Positions 25,568-35,102 of a DNA stretch of 64,000 nucleotides are shown piece by piece. How positions within the stretch are numbered: position 1 is the stretch's first letter; every line of letters begins with the position of its first letter. A program made the position numbers and the translations under genes. The DNA is from DATBVX01 sp963810775. GTDB lineage: Bacteria; Pseudomonadota; Gammaproteobacteria; Steroidobacterales; Steroidobacteraceae. The DNA is taken from NCBI GenBank assembly GCA_963810775.1, contig CAWEOT010000009.1, positions 186,001 through 250,000 of the forward strand. Reading direction: 5' to 3'. The notes under the pieces are model-generated. The model did no database searches. It was not told the origin of the DNA and was given only the letters and a program-made list of their open reading frames with translations.

Positions 25568-25919
25568 ATGTGGCAGTACGTCATCAGGATTGTGCTAACT
25601 GCGGCAGTGGTCGTGGCGGTATCAGAGATCGCGAAACGAAGCACTCTTTGGGGTGCCGCGTTAGGCGTCACTCCCGCTGACCTCACTGCTTGCGTTTGTG
25701 TGGCTCTATCTCGACACCGGCGATACACGACGTGTGGCGGATCTTTCCCAGGGAATCTTTTGGCTCGTGATCCCTTCGCTCTTACTGTTCGTGGTGTTGG
25801 CGTTTCTGCTGCGGTCCGGGTGGGGCTTCTGGTACAGCCTGGCCGTCTCGTGCGTGGTGACGGCCACGGCATATTTTGGAATGGCCTGGTGTCTAGAGAG
25901 ACTCGGCATCCGCGTCTAA
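25568..25919 (+). pseudogene. DUF3147 family membrane protein, frameshifted
   Basis: The first frame reads MWQYVIRIVLTAAVVVAVSE and on to KRSTLWGAA. The family continuation SLPLTSLLAFVWLYLD through SCVVTATAYFGMAWCLERLG is found only in the next frame, ending at 25919. One extra A near 25663 explains the shift, and the insertion happens to create a GTTAGGC. About 117 residues if restored, the normal DUF3147 length, with four helices. Either a recent mutation or a single-base sequence error. Confidence 0.75.
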
Positions 25920-26022
25920 GTCTCGGCGTTTCGATAGTGGCCTGGAACGTCTTGGTGTACACGATCGCTCTTTGGTCTGATTGACAGTCCTTCGCCGGCG
26001 ATCTCACAACAAGGAAGAACAC

Positions 26023-26547
26023 ATGGCGATCAATGCTTTCAACAGTTTCACCGACGGCCTCGATCCAATTCAACGGAGCCGCGAACACTTCATTGCCAAC
26101 ATCAACGTCGAGGACGACCGCCTCTGGGTTCCTTATGCGGAAGGTGTATGGTTCCAGCCGTGCTGCTTTAACGTCACATCTGGCGGATTCAGCGTCGTGC
26201 TCAAAGGTCTCCCCGGCGCCAAGCTGGGCACTCACTACCACGTCGGCACCGTACGTGGCTATACGATGCGTGGCCACTGGAGATACCTGGAGCATGACTG
26301 GGTTGCAAAGCCCGGCACATTTATCTACGAGCCCGCCGGCGAGGCTCACACGCTGGTCATCACTGACGACTCACCAGAAGCAGCGTTGATCGTTTTTATC
26401 GTCGAGGGCGGCCTGATTTATCTGGACAAGGCGGTGAACGGTGGCTTTGCTGCCTACGAAGACGGGTTCACTGCTCTCGAGCTCGCTCGCAAGTACTACC
26501 GCGAGGCCGGTCTCGATGTGCGTCAACTCGATCTCCTGGTTCGCTAG
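26023..26547 (+). CDS. Cupin dioxygenase-like protein (2,4'-dihydroxyacetophenone dioxygenase type)
   Basis: 174 residues. Cupin motif 1 is KLGTHYHVGTVRGYTMRGHW, holding the metal-binding histidines and a Gly-rich turn. Motif 2 is PGTFIYEPAGEAHTL. The layout matches non-heme iron cupins related to 2,4'-dihydroxyacetophenone dioxygenase, which cleave a C-C bond next to a ketone. ATG 26023 follows AAGGAAG. It lies close before a DUF885 gene on the same strand, so the two may be cotranscribed. Confidence 0.8.
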   Translation: MAINAFNSFTDGLDPIQRSREHFIANINVEDDRLWVPYAEGVWFQPCCFNVTSGGFSVVLKGLPGAKLGTHYHVGTVRGYTMRGHWRYLEHDWVAKPGTFIYEPAGEAHTLVITDDSPEAALIVFIVEGGLIYLDKAVNGGFAAYEDGFTALELARKYYREAGLDVRQLDLLVR

Positions 26548-26579
26548 TTGAGCGAGTGCTCATGCGTGGGCGTCAGCGA

Positions 26580-28475
26580 ATGAGGGCTAAGAAGAACTTG
26601 ACGCACAAGCTCATTCTCATCGTCGCAACTCTGGCGTTCGCGCTCGCCGGATGCTCGAAGCACGAGGAGCCAATCGCACCATCGCCCGATGGGCACACCG
26701 CGCAGGCATCGAGGCAGGCGGCTGCCTCGGCTCTAAAAGCGGCACTGGACCATCTGACGAAAGCCATACTCCAGGAAAGCCCCGAGACGGCGAGTTCCTG
26801 GGCCGTCTCGGAGGAGCTTGCGGGGGGCAAGTATTCGAACCGGCTATCGGATGCTTCGGCCGCAGGCATGGCGCGCCAGATCAGGATCCTGCGCGAAGCT
26901 CGTGCTGAACTCGCGCGCATCGACAGCACTGCGCTCTCGCCCGACGATGCCATCACCCAGGTCGTGGTCGCGACGTATATCGACAGCGTCGCGGCAGGCG
27001 AGAAATTCGGTTATGGCGGGTACGGATTCTACCCGCCGAATCCCTACCTGGTGACGCAGCTCACCGGTGCTTACACCGTGATACCGGATTTTCTCGACTC
27101 GCAGCATCCGGTGAGGACGGTGCAGGACGCCGAAGACTACCTTGCGCGTGTCAAAGCGTTCGCAGAGATGATGGATCAGGAGACGGCAGAGGTCAGGGCG
27201 CAAGCTAAGAAGGGCGTGATCCCACCCGACTTCTGCATCGCCGGAGCGGTGAAGCAGCTGCAGGAGTTCGCAGCGAGACAGCCGGCCGACACCGTCCTCG
27301 TGCAGTCGCTCGAGCGCAAGGTCGCCGATGCGAAACTCGACTTGGTCACGCAGAAGGATCTCGTGGCCCGGGTCGAGCGGTCGGTGAAGGAACAAGTGCT
27401 GCCTGCATACCGGCGCCAGATCGCGCAGCTGCAGGAGCTGCGCGTACGCGCGAAGCACGATGCCGGTGTTTGGCGCCTCCCTGACGGCGCCGAGTACTAC
27501 CGCCTCGCGCTCAAGAACTACACCACCACCGATCTCACTCCCGAGCAGATCCACGAGATGGGATTGAAGCTGATCGAGCAACTGCATCAAGAGATGGATG
27601 TCATTCTCAAGGCGCAGGGCTATGCGAGCGGCACAGTAGGTGAGCGCATGGACAAGCTGGCGAGGGACCCGAGACAGCTCTATCCAAACACCGATGCAGG
27701 GCGCAAGGAGCTGCTCGATTCCCTCAATCAGCAGATCGCCGACCTGCAGCCACTACTGCCGAAGTATTTCGGGGTCCTCGCCAGGGCCAAGCTGGAGATC
27801 CGTCGGGTGCCGCCGTACATCGAAGCGGGTGCGCCGGGCGGTTACTACATGTCCGGGGCGCTCGACGGCACACGCCCGGGCGCCTATTACATCAACCTGC
27901 GCGACACGAGCGAGTGGCCGAAGTTCTCTTTGCCGACGCTCACCTACCACGAAGGCGAGCCCGGTCACCACTGGCAGGGCTCCATTGCGCAGGAATCCAG
28001 GGGGCTGCCCCTGATTCGCGGCGCGTTCCTCAATTTCTCGGGCTACTCCGAAGGCTGGGGCCTCTACGCGGAGCAGCTCACGGACGAGATGGGCGTCTAC
28101 GAGAAAAATCCCTTCGGCCGGCTCGGCTACCTGCAGTCGATGACCTTCCGCGCCGCCCGGCTCGTCGTCGACACGGGCCTGCACTACAAGAAATGGTCGC
28201 GCGAACAGGCCATCGATTACATGGTGGGCGTCACGGGCGATCGGCCCTCAACAATCACGACGGAGGTCGAGCGCTACGCCGTAGTGCCCGGTCAGGCGAC
28301 CGCCTACATGGCGGGACGCGAGTTCATCAATCGCATTCGCGACGAAGCGAGAGCGGAGCTGGGCGACAAGTTCGACATCCGCGGCTTCCACGACGCTGTG
28401 CTGGCGGATGGCGCCGTGCCCTTATCCGTGCTCGAAACAATTGTGAAGTCCTGGGTCGAGAAGCAGAAGCAGTGA
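26580..28475 (+). CDS. DUF885 family lipoprotein (metallopeptidase-like), 1
   Basis: 631 residues. Lipoprotein signal MRAKKNLTHKLILIVATLAF ending LAGC, chosen over starts at 26556 and 26562. A long helical N-terminal part precedes the DUF885 core. The putative zinc site HEGEPGHHW lies near residues 457-465, with a later glutamate near EGWGLYAEQL. The family is thought to contain gluzincin-like peptidases, but almost none is characterised. A second, shorter DUF885 protein lies at 50822. Confidence 0.87.
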   Translation: MRAKKNLTHKLILIVATLAFALAGCSKHEEPIAPSPDGHTAQASRQAAASALKAALDHLTKAILQESPETASSWAVSEELAGGKYSNRLSDASAAGMARQIRILREARAELARIDSTALSPDDAITQVVVATYIDSVAAGEKFGYGGYGFYPPNPYLVTQLTGAYTVIPDFLDSQHPVRTVQDAEDYLARVKAFAEMMDQETAEVRAQAKKGVIPPDFCIAGAVKQLQEFAARQPADTVLVQSLERKVADAKLDLVTQKDLVARVERSVKEQVLPAYRRQIAQLQELRVRAKHDAGVWRLPDGAEYYRLALKNYTTTDLTPEQIHEMGLKLIEQLHQEMDVILKAQGYASGTVGERMDKLARDPRQLYPNTDAGRKELLDSLNQQIADLQPLLPKYFGVLARAKLEIRRVPPYIEAGAPGGYYMSGALDGTRPGAYYINLRDTSEWPKFSLPTLTYHEGEPGHHWQGSIAQESRGLPLIRGAFLNFSGYSEGWGLYAEQLTDEMGVYEKNPFGRLGYLQSMTFRAARLVVDTGLHYKKWSREQAIDYMVGVTGDRPSTITTEVERYAVVPGQATAYMAGREFINRIRDEARAELGDKFDIRGFHDAVLADGAVPLSVLETIVKSWVEKQKQ

Positions 28476-28500
28476 CGGGGACGAAACGCGTCTTGGCAGC

Positions 28501-28525
28501 ACGCGTCATCGGGAAATAAAGTGCC
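28501..28525 (+). other. attC centre fragment at a deletion junction
   Basis: gggaaataaagtgccggc matches the shared attC centre (gggataaagtgccggc) but has no arms. It is joined directly to the 3' end of a hicA-like gene. Confidence 0.5.
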
Positions 28526-28570
28526 GGCACGCTCAACAGTGTTCTGAAACAGTCGGTGCTGAAGAAATAG
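28526..28570 (+). pseudogene. hicA 3' fragment
   Basis: Encodes GTLNSVLKQSVLKK then stop, clearly the C-terminus of a HicA like the one at 1723 (GTLNSILKQSGLKALR). The other three quarters of the toxin are missing; the fragment starts at a junction with attC-centre sequence. Confidence 0.75.
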
Positions 28571-28581
28571 GGTAACTAACC

Positions 28582-28635
28582 ATGCGCTACGCCATCGTCA
28601 TCGAAAAAGCAGGTTCGAACTACTCCGCGTATGCG
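28582..28635 (+). pseudogene. hicB 5' fragment
   Basis: MRYAIVIEKAGSNYSAYA matches the start of HicB at 1924 (MRYAIVIENAGSNYSAYV) almost exactly. After about 18 codons the similarity ends abruptly. With the hicA end in front, this is the middle of a former hicAB cassette with both ends deleted. Confidence 0.78.
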
Positions 28636-28798
28636 AGTGTTCGGGTTCGACCGAGAACTCGACGCTCTTGTGCAGCAGCTTGCAGCTGCACCGTACGTAA
28701 TCCTGCCGCCGGAGCAACGCTGGTTTCCAGCCGCGGAGGAGTCGCGTAGCAGTACGTACGAAAAACTTTTGCATCAAGGCGCACTGCAACGCCGTTAA
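28631..28798 (+). CDS. Short ORF of unknown origin at the hicB junction
   Basis: 55 codons (MRVFGFDRELDALVQQLAAA through YEKLLHQGALQRR). Composition and flow look protein-like, but the start overlaps the hicB fragment in another frame, so this is probably a piece of a foreign gene joined by deletion. No family can be named. Confidence 0.35.
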   Translation: MRVFGFDRELDALVQQLAAAPYVILPPEQRWFPAAEESRSSTYEKLLHQGALQRR

Positions 28799-28953
28799 CA
28801 CGCCGCATCTACGTGAACGCGGACAACGCGCGCGTCTGCATGTTGGGTGGCGAGCCGACAATCAACTGTCGATAAAACGCAAGGACGAGTTGCTGCGGGA
28901 CTGCAGCGCGTTCATTTCCGTTTCGCCGCATTAAGAATGCTTCGCTTCGCGGG

Positions 28954-28990
28954 CGCGTGCGAATTCTCGATAGGCAAGGTCTCGCCTTCG
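28954..28990 (+). promoter_or_regulatory. Shared upstream motif, site 1 (before sulfatase)
   Basis: cgcgtgcgaattctcgatag followed by an inverted repeat AGGC-N8-GCCT and tcg. It lies about 110 bp before the sulfatase start. The same block occurs before the DUF1254 gene and the beta-barrel gene at 36617, and partly before the second AraC gene. Best read as an AraC-family operator. Confidence 0.65.
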
Positions 28991-29099
28991 GCGGACGCTT
29001 GCACCTACGGACATCGCCGCATGTCAATCCTGCACCTAGAGACAATATCGGCGGGGCGATATCCATCCTCAGAATGAGTCGGTTTCAGGGAGAACACAA
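28991..29099 (+). promoter_or_regulatory. Leader region of the sulfatase gene
   Basis: Between the shared motif and the ATG at 29100 lies a GC-rich leader with a ribosome site (cagggagaac) and no gene. The palindrome atatcggcggggcgatat (29045-29062) is a second possible regulator site. Confidence 0.4.
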
Positions 29100-31520
29100 A
29101 TGAAGCGAGTGACCCCGTTTGCAGTTCTTGGCGTCCTGCTGACCTTCGCCGCCTCGACGGTGGCGGCGCAGGACCAGCTCGATCGCACGTCATTGCCGAT
29201 CGCGGAGCCCAAACCACCGACTTATAAGGAACTCGACGCGCGAAACGCCAAGCCACCGGCGCGGTTCGAGGTCAAGGCGCCCAAAGGCGCTCCCAATGTC
29301 GTGATCGTGCTCATCGATGACGTCGGCTTCGGCGGACCCAGCACCTTCGGCGGTCCCATCCGCACGCCGACCATGGACCAGCTGGCCCAGTCCGGCCTGC
29401 GCTTCAACAACTTCCATACGACCGCGCTGTGCTCGCCGACACGCAACGCGCTCAAGACCGGCCGGAACCACCACACCGTCAATACCGGCTCGATCATGGA
29501 GAGCTCGACGGCCTTCCCCGGCAACACCGGGCAGAATCCGAACAGCGTGGCGCCCCTCGCGGAAATGTTGCGGCTCAACGGCTACAGCACCGGCGCCTTC
29601 GGCAAGTGGCACGAAACCGCCCCCTGGGAGACCAGCGTATCGGGTCCGTTTGACCGCTGGCCCACGCACCAGGGCTTCGACAAGTTCTACGGATTCATCG
29701 GTGGCGAGACCGACCAGTGGTATCCGCTCATTTACGACGGGGTGATCAAGGTCGACCCGCCGAAGATGAAGAACTACCACTTCACCGTCGACATGACGAA
29801 CCAGGCCATCAACTGGGTGAAAGCCCAGCAGTCGATGACGCCGGACAAGCCGTTCTTCGTCTACTTCGCGACCGGGGCGACGCATGCACCGCATCACGTG
29901 CCGAAGGAGTGGGCGGACAAGTACAAGGGCCAGTTCGACAAGGGCTGGGACCAGGTGCGCGTCGAAACGCTCGAGCGAGAAAAGAAGCTGGGCGTAGTGC
30001 CGAAGGAGACCAAGTTGGCCGACAGACCGAAGGACATCAAGGCCTGGGATTCACTGCCGGCGGACCAGCGGCGTCTGTTCTCCCGTCAAGCCGAAGTGTT
30101 CGCGGGATTCCTGGAGCAGACCGATCACGAGATCGGGCGGTTCGTGACAGCGCTGCAGGATATCGGCGTATTCGACAACACACTCTTCATCTACATCGCA
30201 GGCGACAACGGGACCAGTGCCGAGGGTGGCTTCGTCGGCATGTACAACGAGATGACCTATTTCAACGGCGTGGCCGAAAAGGTCGAGGACCTGATCCCGC
30301 TGATCGACAAGTGGGGTGGTCCAGAAACCTTCCCGCACATGGCCGCTGGCTGGGCGGTTGCCTTCGACACGCCCTTCATGTGGACCAAGCAGGTGGCGTC
30401 CGACTTCGGCGGCACCCGCAACGGCATGGTCATTCACTGGCCGAAGGGCATCAAGGAGAATGGTGGCCTGCGCAGTCAGTTTTCACACGTCATCGATATC
30501 GCGCCGACGATCCTCGAGGCCGCAAGTTTGCCCGAGCCAAAGAGCGTCAACGGCACGCCACAGACGCCCATCGAGGGCACAAGTCTGCTCTATGCCTTCA
30601 ATGACGCGAAGGCGGCAGAGCGACACAAGACACAGTACTTCGAGATGTTCGGCAATCGCGCGATCTATAGCGATGGCTGGCTTGCCCGGACCATCCATCG
30701 CGCGCCCTGGCAGACGAGCAACCTTAAACCGTTGACTACTGATGTCTGGGACCTCTACGACGTGAGGAGCGATTTCAGTCTCACCAACAATCTGGCGACC
30801 AAGGAGCCTGCGAAGCTCAAGGAGATGCAAGCTCTGTTCATGACGGAAGCGGAGAAGTACCACGTGCTGCCCATCGACGACCGGACCATCGAGCGCATGA
30901 ACCCAGCGATGGCGGGCCGGCCCGACGTGCTCGGTGCACGCACTTCGCTCACGCTCTATGAGGGGATGCAGGGCATGATGGAAAACACTTTCATGAACAT
31001 CAAGAACCGCTCGAGCAAGATCACCGCAGAGCTCGATATTCCGGAAGGTGGCGCGAACGGTGCGATCCTGTCGCAGGGCGGTCGCTTTGGTGGCTGGTCG
31101 CTGTACATGAAAGATGGCAAACCGGCCTACACGTATAACTTCCTCGGGCTGGCGCGCTACACCGTCGCAGCACCGGAAGCACTACCGAGCGGTCCCGCCA
31201 AAGTCGTGCTGGACTTTGTCTATGACGGCGGCGGAGCCGGCAAGGGTGGCAAGGCGACGCTTTACGTGAACGGGAAATCCGTCGCCGAGGGCCGAGTGGA
31301 GAAGACTCAGCCCAACATCTTTTCGGCGGACGAAACCGCTGACGTCGGCATCGACAATCAGACGCCGGTCGCCGAAGGCATCGGTGTCGGCGCAGACACT
31401 CGATTCACCGGCAAGATCAACAAGATCACCCTGGAAGTGAGTCCCATGGGCGCCACGACCAAGGCTGCCGCCGCAGCTGGCCAAGCCGCGACCGAAATGA
31501 AACAGGCCTCGTCCGACTAG
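29100..31520 (+). CDS. Secreted arylsulfatase (large)
   Basis: 806 residues with a signal peptide (MKRVTPFAVLGVLLTFAAST, cleavage near VAAQD). Sulfatase domain: NVVIVLIDDVGFGGPSTFGG metal ligands, Cys111 in C-S-P-T-R followed by NALKTGRN, GAFGKWHE, and AGDNGTSAEGG. The C-terminal 200 residues form the extra domain typical of large arylsulfatases of this branch. It needs formylglycine conversion of Cys111. It heads a locus with DUF1254 and outer-membrane barrel genes, suggesting periplasmic desulfation of an imported compound. Confidence 0.93.
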   Translation: MKRVTPFAVLGVLLTFAASTVAAQDQLDRTSLPIAEPKPPTYKELDARNAKPPARFEVKAPKGAPNVVIVLIDDVGFGGPSTFGGPIRTPTMDQLAQSGLRFNNFHTTALCSPTRNALKTGRNHHTVNTGSIMESSTAFPGNTGQNPNSVAPLAEMLRLNGYSTGAFGKWHETAPWETSVSGPFDRWPTHQGFDKFYGFIGGETDQWYPLIYDGVIKVDPPKMKNYHFTVDMTNQAINWVKAQQSMTPDKPFFVYFATGATHAPHHVPKEWADKYKGQFDKGWDQVRVETLEREKKLGVVPKETKLADRPKDIKAWDSLPADQRRLFSRQAEVFAGFLEQTDHEIGRFVTALQDIGVFDNTLFIYIAGDNGTSAEGGFVGMYNEMTYFNGVAEKVEDLIPLIDKWGGPETFPHMAAGWAVAFDTPFMWTKQVASDFGGTRNGMVIHWPKGIKENGGLRSQFSHVIDIAPTILEAASLPEPKSVNGTPQTPIEGTSLLYAFNDAKAAERHKTQYFEMFGNRAIYSDGWLARTIHRAPWQTSNLKPLTTDVWDLYDVRSDFSLTNNLATKEPAKLKEMQALFMTEAEKYHVLPIDDRTIERMNPAMAGRPDVLGARTSLTLYEGMQGMMENTFMNIKNRSSKITAELDIPEGGANGAILSQGGRFGGWSLYMKDGKPAYTYNFLGLARYTVAAPEALPSGPAKVVLDFVYDGGGAGKGGKATLYVNGKSVAEGRVEKTQPNIFSADETADVGIDNQTPVAEGIGVGADTRFTGKINKITLEVSPMGATTKAAAAAGQAATEMKQASSD

Positions 31521-31535
31521 TTGGTTGTGAGTTAG

Positions 31536-31564
31536 GCGGGTCGCGCACACGCGCGGCCCGCTTT
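31536..31564 (+). terminator. Strong hairpin terminator after the sulfatase
   Basis: GCGGGTCGCGC (31536-31546), loop ACAC, GCGCGGCCCGC (31551-31561): 11 paired bases with one G-U, followed by TTTC. It separates the sulfatase from the next gene. Confidence 0.7.
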
Positions 31565-31607
31565 CGGGCTCGACTCCTCGTCGCGCTCATTCCGCGGAAG
31601 ACCACCT

Positions 31608-31644
31608 CGCGTGTCGAATTCTCGATAGGCGGATCGGGCCTTCG
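31608..31644 (+). promoter_or_regulatory. Shared upstream motif, site 2 (before DUF1254 gene)
   Basis: cgcgtgtcgaattctcgata then AGGC-N7-GCCT and tcgg. Nearly the same as site 1, including the following gacgctta; it lies about 100 bp before the DUF1254 start. Confidence 0.65.
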
Positions 31645-31740
31645 GTGGACGCTTACGACCACGCACATCACAGCATGTCAGTCCGACTGATGACCATGAA
31701 GCGAAGCGAACATGCAGAATGACCGTTCAGGAGACACATC

Positions 31741-33325
31741 ATGAGCGATCACTGCCATGCTTCGTCGCCGCCGCCGACCTGGTCGCCAGGACAGTCGCCG
31801 CTCAGGCGCTCAACGCGCAGAAGATTCCCGCATCCGATCACGACGCCGAACAAGGTCGCAGACCCGCATCGGCACACTCGACTTCGTGGATGGCGTGCCC
31901 GACTGAGGCGACCGTCGCAGAAGGTGTACGACAACCTCGACTACATCCGCGGCGTGAGGTCTTTCTGACGGAACATTCCCGCGAGCATCCGTGTATGCGA
32001 TTGCGCAAGGGCTTCACAGAGCACGGCGCGGAGGACAACCACGCATGCGTCATCTTCGACCGAGACTTGATGGATTCGCAATCCACTGTTCCTGACCGCC
32101 GAACTGCGACACCGTTTACTGCTGGTGCTATCTCGACCTGCAGGCCGAGGGGCCGATCGGTTCTTGAGATCCCACCGGACGAGCTGGGCACGATCGACGA
32201 CGCGTGCTTCCGCTTTGTCATCGACCTTGGCGTTCCCGGGCCGGACGCGGGCAAGGGCGGCAAGTACCTGCTTGTGCCGCCGGATTACAAGGGCTCGATA
32301 CCGAAGGATAACATGGTACGCCAGCGCATACTTCGTGGCCGAAGTCGCCTTCGTAGTCAACACGATCCCGCTGCGCTGCTTCGCTCGTCGACGGCGAAGC
32401 CCAATGCCGCCGCGACGATTTCAAGGAAGACGGCACGGATCTATCCGCTGAGTCAGGCCGCGGCAGTCCGTCCGCACGATGAAGTTCATCGAGCGGATCC
32501 GGCAAGTCAGTTCAACACCGTCCACGCGAATGACTATCGGGTTCTATCGAGGAATCGAACGACCGTCGTTCAGCACGAGCCGGTCGATTTCCTCGATCCG
32601 GAGCTGCGGGGCCTGTGCGGCCGCATCGGCATCGTCAAGGGGAAGCAAGTTCACGCCGGATGCGCGGATGAAGAAAATCCTCAGTCGATGCCGTCGCTGT
32701 CGGCAACGCTACGCCCGGGCAATGTCGTTCTGCGACGCGCGATCCGCGAGTCTGCGAATCTATCCGGCAACAGGCAGTGGAGTCTACGACTTTCATCGGC
32801 GCCACCGATTACCAGAGGCTCGACACGACGCGAACGGCGCGCGGACCCTCGATGCCCGCGCCAGTTCTACTACGCCTACACGATCGGACACGCCGGGGAT
32901 GATCATGCGGCTCAGCCAGGCGCCGGCTCGCAGTACGCGAATCGCGACTTCGCCGATTCCGACAGGCAATCCCTTCGACGGTGCCAAGACCTACAAGGTG
33001 ACGCTGCCGGCGAACGTCCCCGCCGCAAGATTCTGGTCGTTCACGGTCTACGACAACCAGACGCGCTCGTTGCTCGCAGACCGACCAGCGTTACCCGCGA
33101 GCGGGAAGCAACATTCCCGTCACCGGCAGCCGAACGAATTCGGACGGCTCGGTGACGGTCTACTTCGGTCGCCCAAGGCGGCCGAGGCAAGAAGCTGGCA
33201 ACTGGATTCAGACGACGGCCCGGCAAGGGCTCTTCCTGGTCTCCGGCTCTACAGCCCGATGGAGTCGTTGGTTCGACAAGAGCTGGCGTCCGGGCGAAGT
33301 CGCGCTGGTCGAATTGAGCGAATGA
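31741..33325 (+). pseudogene. DUF1254/DUF1214 gene, heavily frameshifted
   Basis: The protein can be pieced together only by hopping among all three frames: KVYDNLDYIRGV, then GFTEHGAEDNHACVIFDR and EIPPDELGTIDDACFRFVID with YLLVPPDYKGSIP (DUF1254). It continues as EPVDFLDPELRGLCGRIGIV, then FYDNQTRS-like and FGRPR pieces, ending LRLYSPM and GEVALVELSE (DUF1214). I count about ten shifts, yet residues between them are well conserved, so the damage is recent or the region is poorly sequenced. An intact product would be a periplasmic protein of about 500 residues of unknown enzymatic role. The stop overlaps the next start by 4 bp. Confidence 0.8.
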
Positions 33326-34163
33326 GGGATCGTCGACTGAACTGCAGACGTCGTCCTTCGCGTCTTGATACGCAGTCGCGGCGTGCCTGCTTGCCGCGAC
33401 GCGCTTGTCCGGCACAGGAGAACGATGCCGCGGCACTTGCCAAGGCGGCGCAGAACCCGATCGCCGACATGATCAGCCTGCCGCTTGCAGAACAACACAA
33501 ATTTTGAGTTCGGACCGCTGGAGAAAACCCAGGACGTTTTGAACATCCAGCCGGTCTTGCCCTTCAGCCTCAACACGAATTGGAACCTCATTACGCGCAC
33601 CATCGTGCCGGTGATTTCGCAGCCGGCCTTTACTCCGGACCAGGACCGTGTGTTCGGCATCGGAGACATTCAGTTCTCTGCGTTCTTCTCGCCGAAGAAG
33701 GTGGTCGGTGGATGGGTGTGGGGCGTCGGCGCGATCGCGCAGCTCGACACCGCGACCAACAATCGACTCGGTCAGGGCGCGTGGGGGCTGGGACCCACGG
33801 CCGTGGCCCTGCACCTCGGCAAGACGTGGGTCTACGGCGCGCTCATCAACAACGTCTGGTCGGTGTCGAAGGACGAAGGCCGGAGCAGCGTGAACCAGAT
33901 GCTCCTGCAGCCGTTCATCAACTACAACTTTCCCGACTCGCCGGGGCGCTATCTCACTTTCGCTCCGATCATCACGGCGGACTGGGAAGCGGACAGCGGG
34001 CAACGCTGGGTCGTGCCGCTCGGGCTGGGGCATCGGGCAGATCATGCGTTTCGGGAAACAGCCAGTGAACCTGCAGGCTTCGGCGTACTACAACATCGAG
34101 AAGCCGGACAACGCCGCAAGCTGGCAGCTGCGTTTGCAGATCCAGTTTCTATTTCCAAAGTGA
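33322..34163 (+). pseudogene. Outer-membrane beta-barrel gene, frameshifted
   Basis: The N-terminal half reads AAALAKAAQNPIADMISLPL in one frame, then continues NNTNFEFGPLEKTQDVLNIQ in another through long barrel-like strands to SGQRWVVPLGLG. After about 34030 the true frame shifts again to end LRLQIQFLFPK at 34163. About 265 residues if restored. It resembles neuromedin-U-like or phenol-degradation MetA-like barrels that import hydrophobic compounds. Also one of the genes damaged in this 2.5-kb stretch. Confidence 0.75.
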
Positions 34164-34238
34164 CGCTGATGTGCACGCGCATTACGTCCAAACCTCACAC
34201 GCGGTCGTCTGCGAATACAAGCAGGTAAGGAGACCAAC

Positions 34239-35090
34239 ATGAAACTCGTATTGAACACCAACTGGACCGCGCGAAGCGCTACGAAAATGTCGTGTGCTTG
34301 CGTGCTGGGCATTGCCAGCCTGGCGGCGCCGCCTCTCCATGCGCAGGAAGTCACGGGCTCGTCGGGCTGGCAATTCGCGGCGACGATTTACGGATGGCTG
34401 CCGGACATCGGCGGCCATACCGAGCTTCCACTAGGTGGCGGCAGCACTATCAATGTCGATGTGAGCACCATCCTCGATCATCTGAAGATGACCGGCATGG
34501 GCTCCTTCGAGTTTTCCAAGGGACGTTGGGGTGGATTCACCGACCTCATTTATCTCGATGTCGGCGATTCGAATTCGCGCACCCGCAACCTCTCGATTAA
34601 CGGTGTGCCGATTCCGGCCAGTGTCACGGCGGCAGCAGACTTTGACCTCAAGTCGACGATCTGGACTCTCGCCGCCACCTATGGGGTTGTGGACCGTGGT
34701 GAGGCAACGTTCGACGTGTTGGTCGGTGCACGTCTCGCCCACATGAAGGAGGAACTCAAGTGGACCTTCACCGGAAACTTCGGCCCGATCACGCCGCCAC
34801 CAACCACGGGCAGTGCCGACGAATCCGTCGATCAGTGGGACGCAATCGTCGGGGGCAAAGGGCGAATCGCGTTTGGTGCGAGTCAAAAATGGGCGGTGCC
34901 TTACTACTTTGACATCGGCACCGGTGACTCCGACCTCACCTGGCAGGCGGAGCTCGGCCTGACGTATTCGTTTGGGTGGGGAGATATCGGCGTCGCCTGG
35001 CGCTATCTGGACTATGACCTCAAGTCGGGCGGACCAATCAAGGAACTCAATTTCAACGGACCCGCACTAGGCGCGATCTTCCGGTGGTGA
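34239..35090 (+). CDS. Outer-membrane beta-barrel protein
   Basis: 283 residues. The N-terminal region ends MSCACVLGIASLAAPPLHAQ, a signal peptide with cleavage after HAQ. The mature protein alternates hydrophobic and polar residues in strands (WQFAATIYGWLPDIGGHTEL, GKGRIAFGASQKWAVPYYFD) and ends in an aromatic residue (GAIFRW), the signal for barrel assembly. AAGGAGAC precedes the ATG. Probably a porin or envelope-sensing barrel in the same operon as its flanking barrel genes. Confidence 0.82.
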   Translation: MKLVLNTNWTARSATKMSCACVLGIASLAAPPLHAQEVTGSSGWQFAATIYGWLPDIGGHTELPLGGGSTINVDVSTILDHLKMTGMGSFEFSKGRWGGFTDLIYLDVGDSNSRTRNLSINGVPIPASVTAAADFDLKSTIWTLAATYGVVDRGEATFDVLVGARLAHMKEELKWTFTGNFGPITPPPTTGSADESVDQWDAIVGGKGRIAFGASQKWAVPYYFDIGTGDSDLTWQAELGLTYSFGWGDIGVAWRYLDYDLKSGGPIKELNFNGPALGAIFRW

Positions 35091-35102
35091 CGGACTGGCG
35101 AC

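Noticed and set aside
31531..31537. GTTAGGC after the sulfatase as attC remnant
   Set aside because: It lies in the terminator stem region without arms and is explained by the hairpin context.
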